Source: Candidatus Dojkabacteria bacterium (GTDB lineage: Bacteria > Patescibacteria > Dojkabacteria > SC72). Taken from it: 5,308 nt of DNA. The position numbers were made by a program, and so were the translations under genes. The notes beneath the pieces were generated by a model. It was not told the origin of the DNA. It was given only the letters and a program-made list of their open reading frames with translations, and ran no database searches. Below are positions 5,115-5,308 of this stretch, in pieces (position 1 is the stretch's first letter; each line of letters begins with the position of its first letter). Where the stretch lies: assembly GCA_023229785.1 (NCBI GenBank), contig JALNYV010000043.1, forward strand, positions 1 to 5,308. Direction: 5' to 3'.

Positions 5115-5308
5115 TAGTTCCCCAAAATCTTTTTAGTCTCTGTTGATATATCTGCCATGTTCTCCTGTATATTTAGCTTGTATTTACCGTTTATGTCCAT
5201 GTGAAGTCCGAATTCAAATAACCCTTTGAAGCTTTTATTATATTTCTTGATTATTTTACACAGTCTGGTCATAATTTTACCAACATTAACATGATCTGGA
5301 TTAGCCGC
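5114..5308 (-). CDS. 3' end of an unrecognised gene, 64 residues visible
   Basis: Hand translation shows an open frame from the window edge to a TAA that overlaps the ATG of the first glycosyltransferase (TAATG). The visible part begins AANPDHVNVGKIMTRLCK and ends ADISTETKKILGN. It is hydrophilic, lysine-rich, has GLFEFGLHMDINGKYKLNI in the middle, and shows no motif I can assign. The tight overlap and the absence of any other use for this stretch support it as the tail of a real gene in the same transcription unit. An internal ATG (residue 13) could be the true start of a small protein, but no Shine-Dalgarno is evident before it. Confidence 0.68.
   Translation of the reverse strand, partial: AANPDHVNVGKIMTRLCKIIKKYNKSFKGLFEFGLHMDINGKYKLNIQENMADISTETKKILGN

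Overview
The window looks like a piece of a tailed-phage or phage-like genome; a bacterial accessory island is less likely. Every supported gene lies on the minus strand. They are packed almost end to end, with ATGA or TAATG overlaps or gaps under 45 bases, and most have clear Shine-Dalgarno sites. Tiny Cys-rich proteins sit among the larger genes, and a large freestanding Vsr-type homing endonuclease is inserted in the row. All tryptophans I checked are TGG, and TGA ends two genes, so the standard bacterial code (table 11) applies. The host cannot be named from the sequence.

Layout in the direction of transcription (right to left): (1) the 3' end of an unrecognised gene (5308-5114); (2) two tandem paralogous GT-B-type glycosyltransferases with a CgeB-like C-terminal domain (5114-4122 and 4082-3084); (3) a Vsr/EDxHD-like homing endonuclease split in two by one in-frame TGA (3091-2009 and its C-terminal remainder 2008-1460); (4) two very small Cys-motif proteins (1463-1347, 38 aa, and 1332-1189, 47 aa); (5) a 208-aa protein of unknown family with faint kinase-like motifs (1202-576); (6) a class I SAM-dependent methyltransferase running off the left edge (562 to 1). 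No stretch over 300 bases lacks a gene. No RNA gene, CRISPR array, convincing promoter or terminator was seen.

How the genes may work together: the two glycosyltransferases and the methyltransferase suggest a module that decorates a sugar-containing or surface molecule. The acceptor is not visible, so this is inference. The homing endonuclease is a selfish passenger. It is much more AT-rich than its flanks, it overlaps the stop of the upstream glycosyltransferase, and its stop overlaps the start of the next small gene, so it has been accommodated in the transcription unit. The most noteworthy points are the single-codon interruption of the endonuclease exactly between its nuclease domain and its C-terminal domain, the possible degenerate kinase fold next to the methyltransferase, and the two translationally coupled mini-proteins too short for usual gene calling.
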